From assembly GCA_964472945.1 (NCBI GenBank), contig CAYYNM010000064.1:1-15107 (forward strand): 15,107 bases of DNA, given 5' to 3'. This document shows positions 15,105-15,107 of this stretch, one piece after another. Each line of letters begins with the position of its first letter. The stretch's first letter is position 1. The notes beneath the pieces are model-generated. The model was not told the DNA's origin. It did not search any database and worked only from the letters and a program-made list of their open reading frames with translations. A program made the position numbers and the translations under genes. This DNA is from QPIN01 sp964472945 (GTDB lineage Bacteria > Pseudomonadota > Gammaproteobacteria > Methylococcales > Methylomonadaceae).

Positions 15105-15107
15105 ACA

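Noticed and set aside
1..15107. Search for a defence island, toxin-antitoxin pair, CRISPR array, integron or mobile element.
   Set aside because: All intact genes are core functions with conserved family features. No array-like periodic repeats, transposase motifs or small paired toxin-antitoxin frames were seen on either strand.

Overview
The window reads as core chromosome of an AT-rich gammaproteobacterium. The evidence is an RNase E whose catalytic half follows the E. coli protein closely, a DnaX with the E. coli zinc-cysteine spacing, a short 4.5S-type SRP RNA, a ubiquinone-pathway UbiD, and the divergent rne / rluC-HAD-sppA arrangement also known from Pseudomonas. The genus cannot be fixed from the sequence. 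I see no transposase, integrase, tRNA, CRISPR array, prophage or defence gene, and no previously undescribed multi-gene system. The less ordinary signals lie in the non-coding DNA.

Layout. Positions 73-2998 (minus) hold dnaX-ybaB-recR-hinT, a replication/recombination operon with tight spacing and a 1-nt ybaB/recR overlap. The SRP RNA gene ffs (about 3030-3139, minus) sits directly upstream of dnaX, with its own promoter. Positions 3218-5513 (minus) hold a three-gene unit: a secreted PepSY-domain protein, a PhoP/OmpR-type response regulator and a PhoQ-like sensor kinase. The last codons of the kinase form a terminator-like hairpin. Positions 5642-8252 (minus) hold rluC, a HAD phosphatase and an S49 (SppA/SohB-type) peptidase, 10-12 nt apart. 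A 642-nt divergent intergenic region follows. Its rne-proximal part is rich in hairpins and is probably the long autoregulatory 5' leader of rne. Positions 8895-11135 (plus) are rne. Positions 11410-14912 (plus) are prlC and ubiD, overlapping by 4 nt.

The genes cover RNA and protein quality control (RNase E, RluC, SRP RNA, SppA, oligopeptidase A), DNA replication and repair (DnaX, YbaB, RecR), envelope sensing (PepSY-RR-HK) and ubiquinone synthesis (UbiD).

Non-coding structure worth a look: a 13-bp perfect hairpin followed by eleven C residues downstream of rne; a 23-nt dispersed repeat (copies at 32-54 and 5579-5601, one mismatch), one copy lying inside a larger palindrome; and several long perfect hairpins at gene ends that lack the T-tract of an intrinsic terminator (5611-5634, 11154-11183, 14891-14927; 15065-15104 is cut by the window edge).
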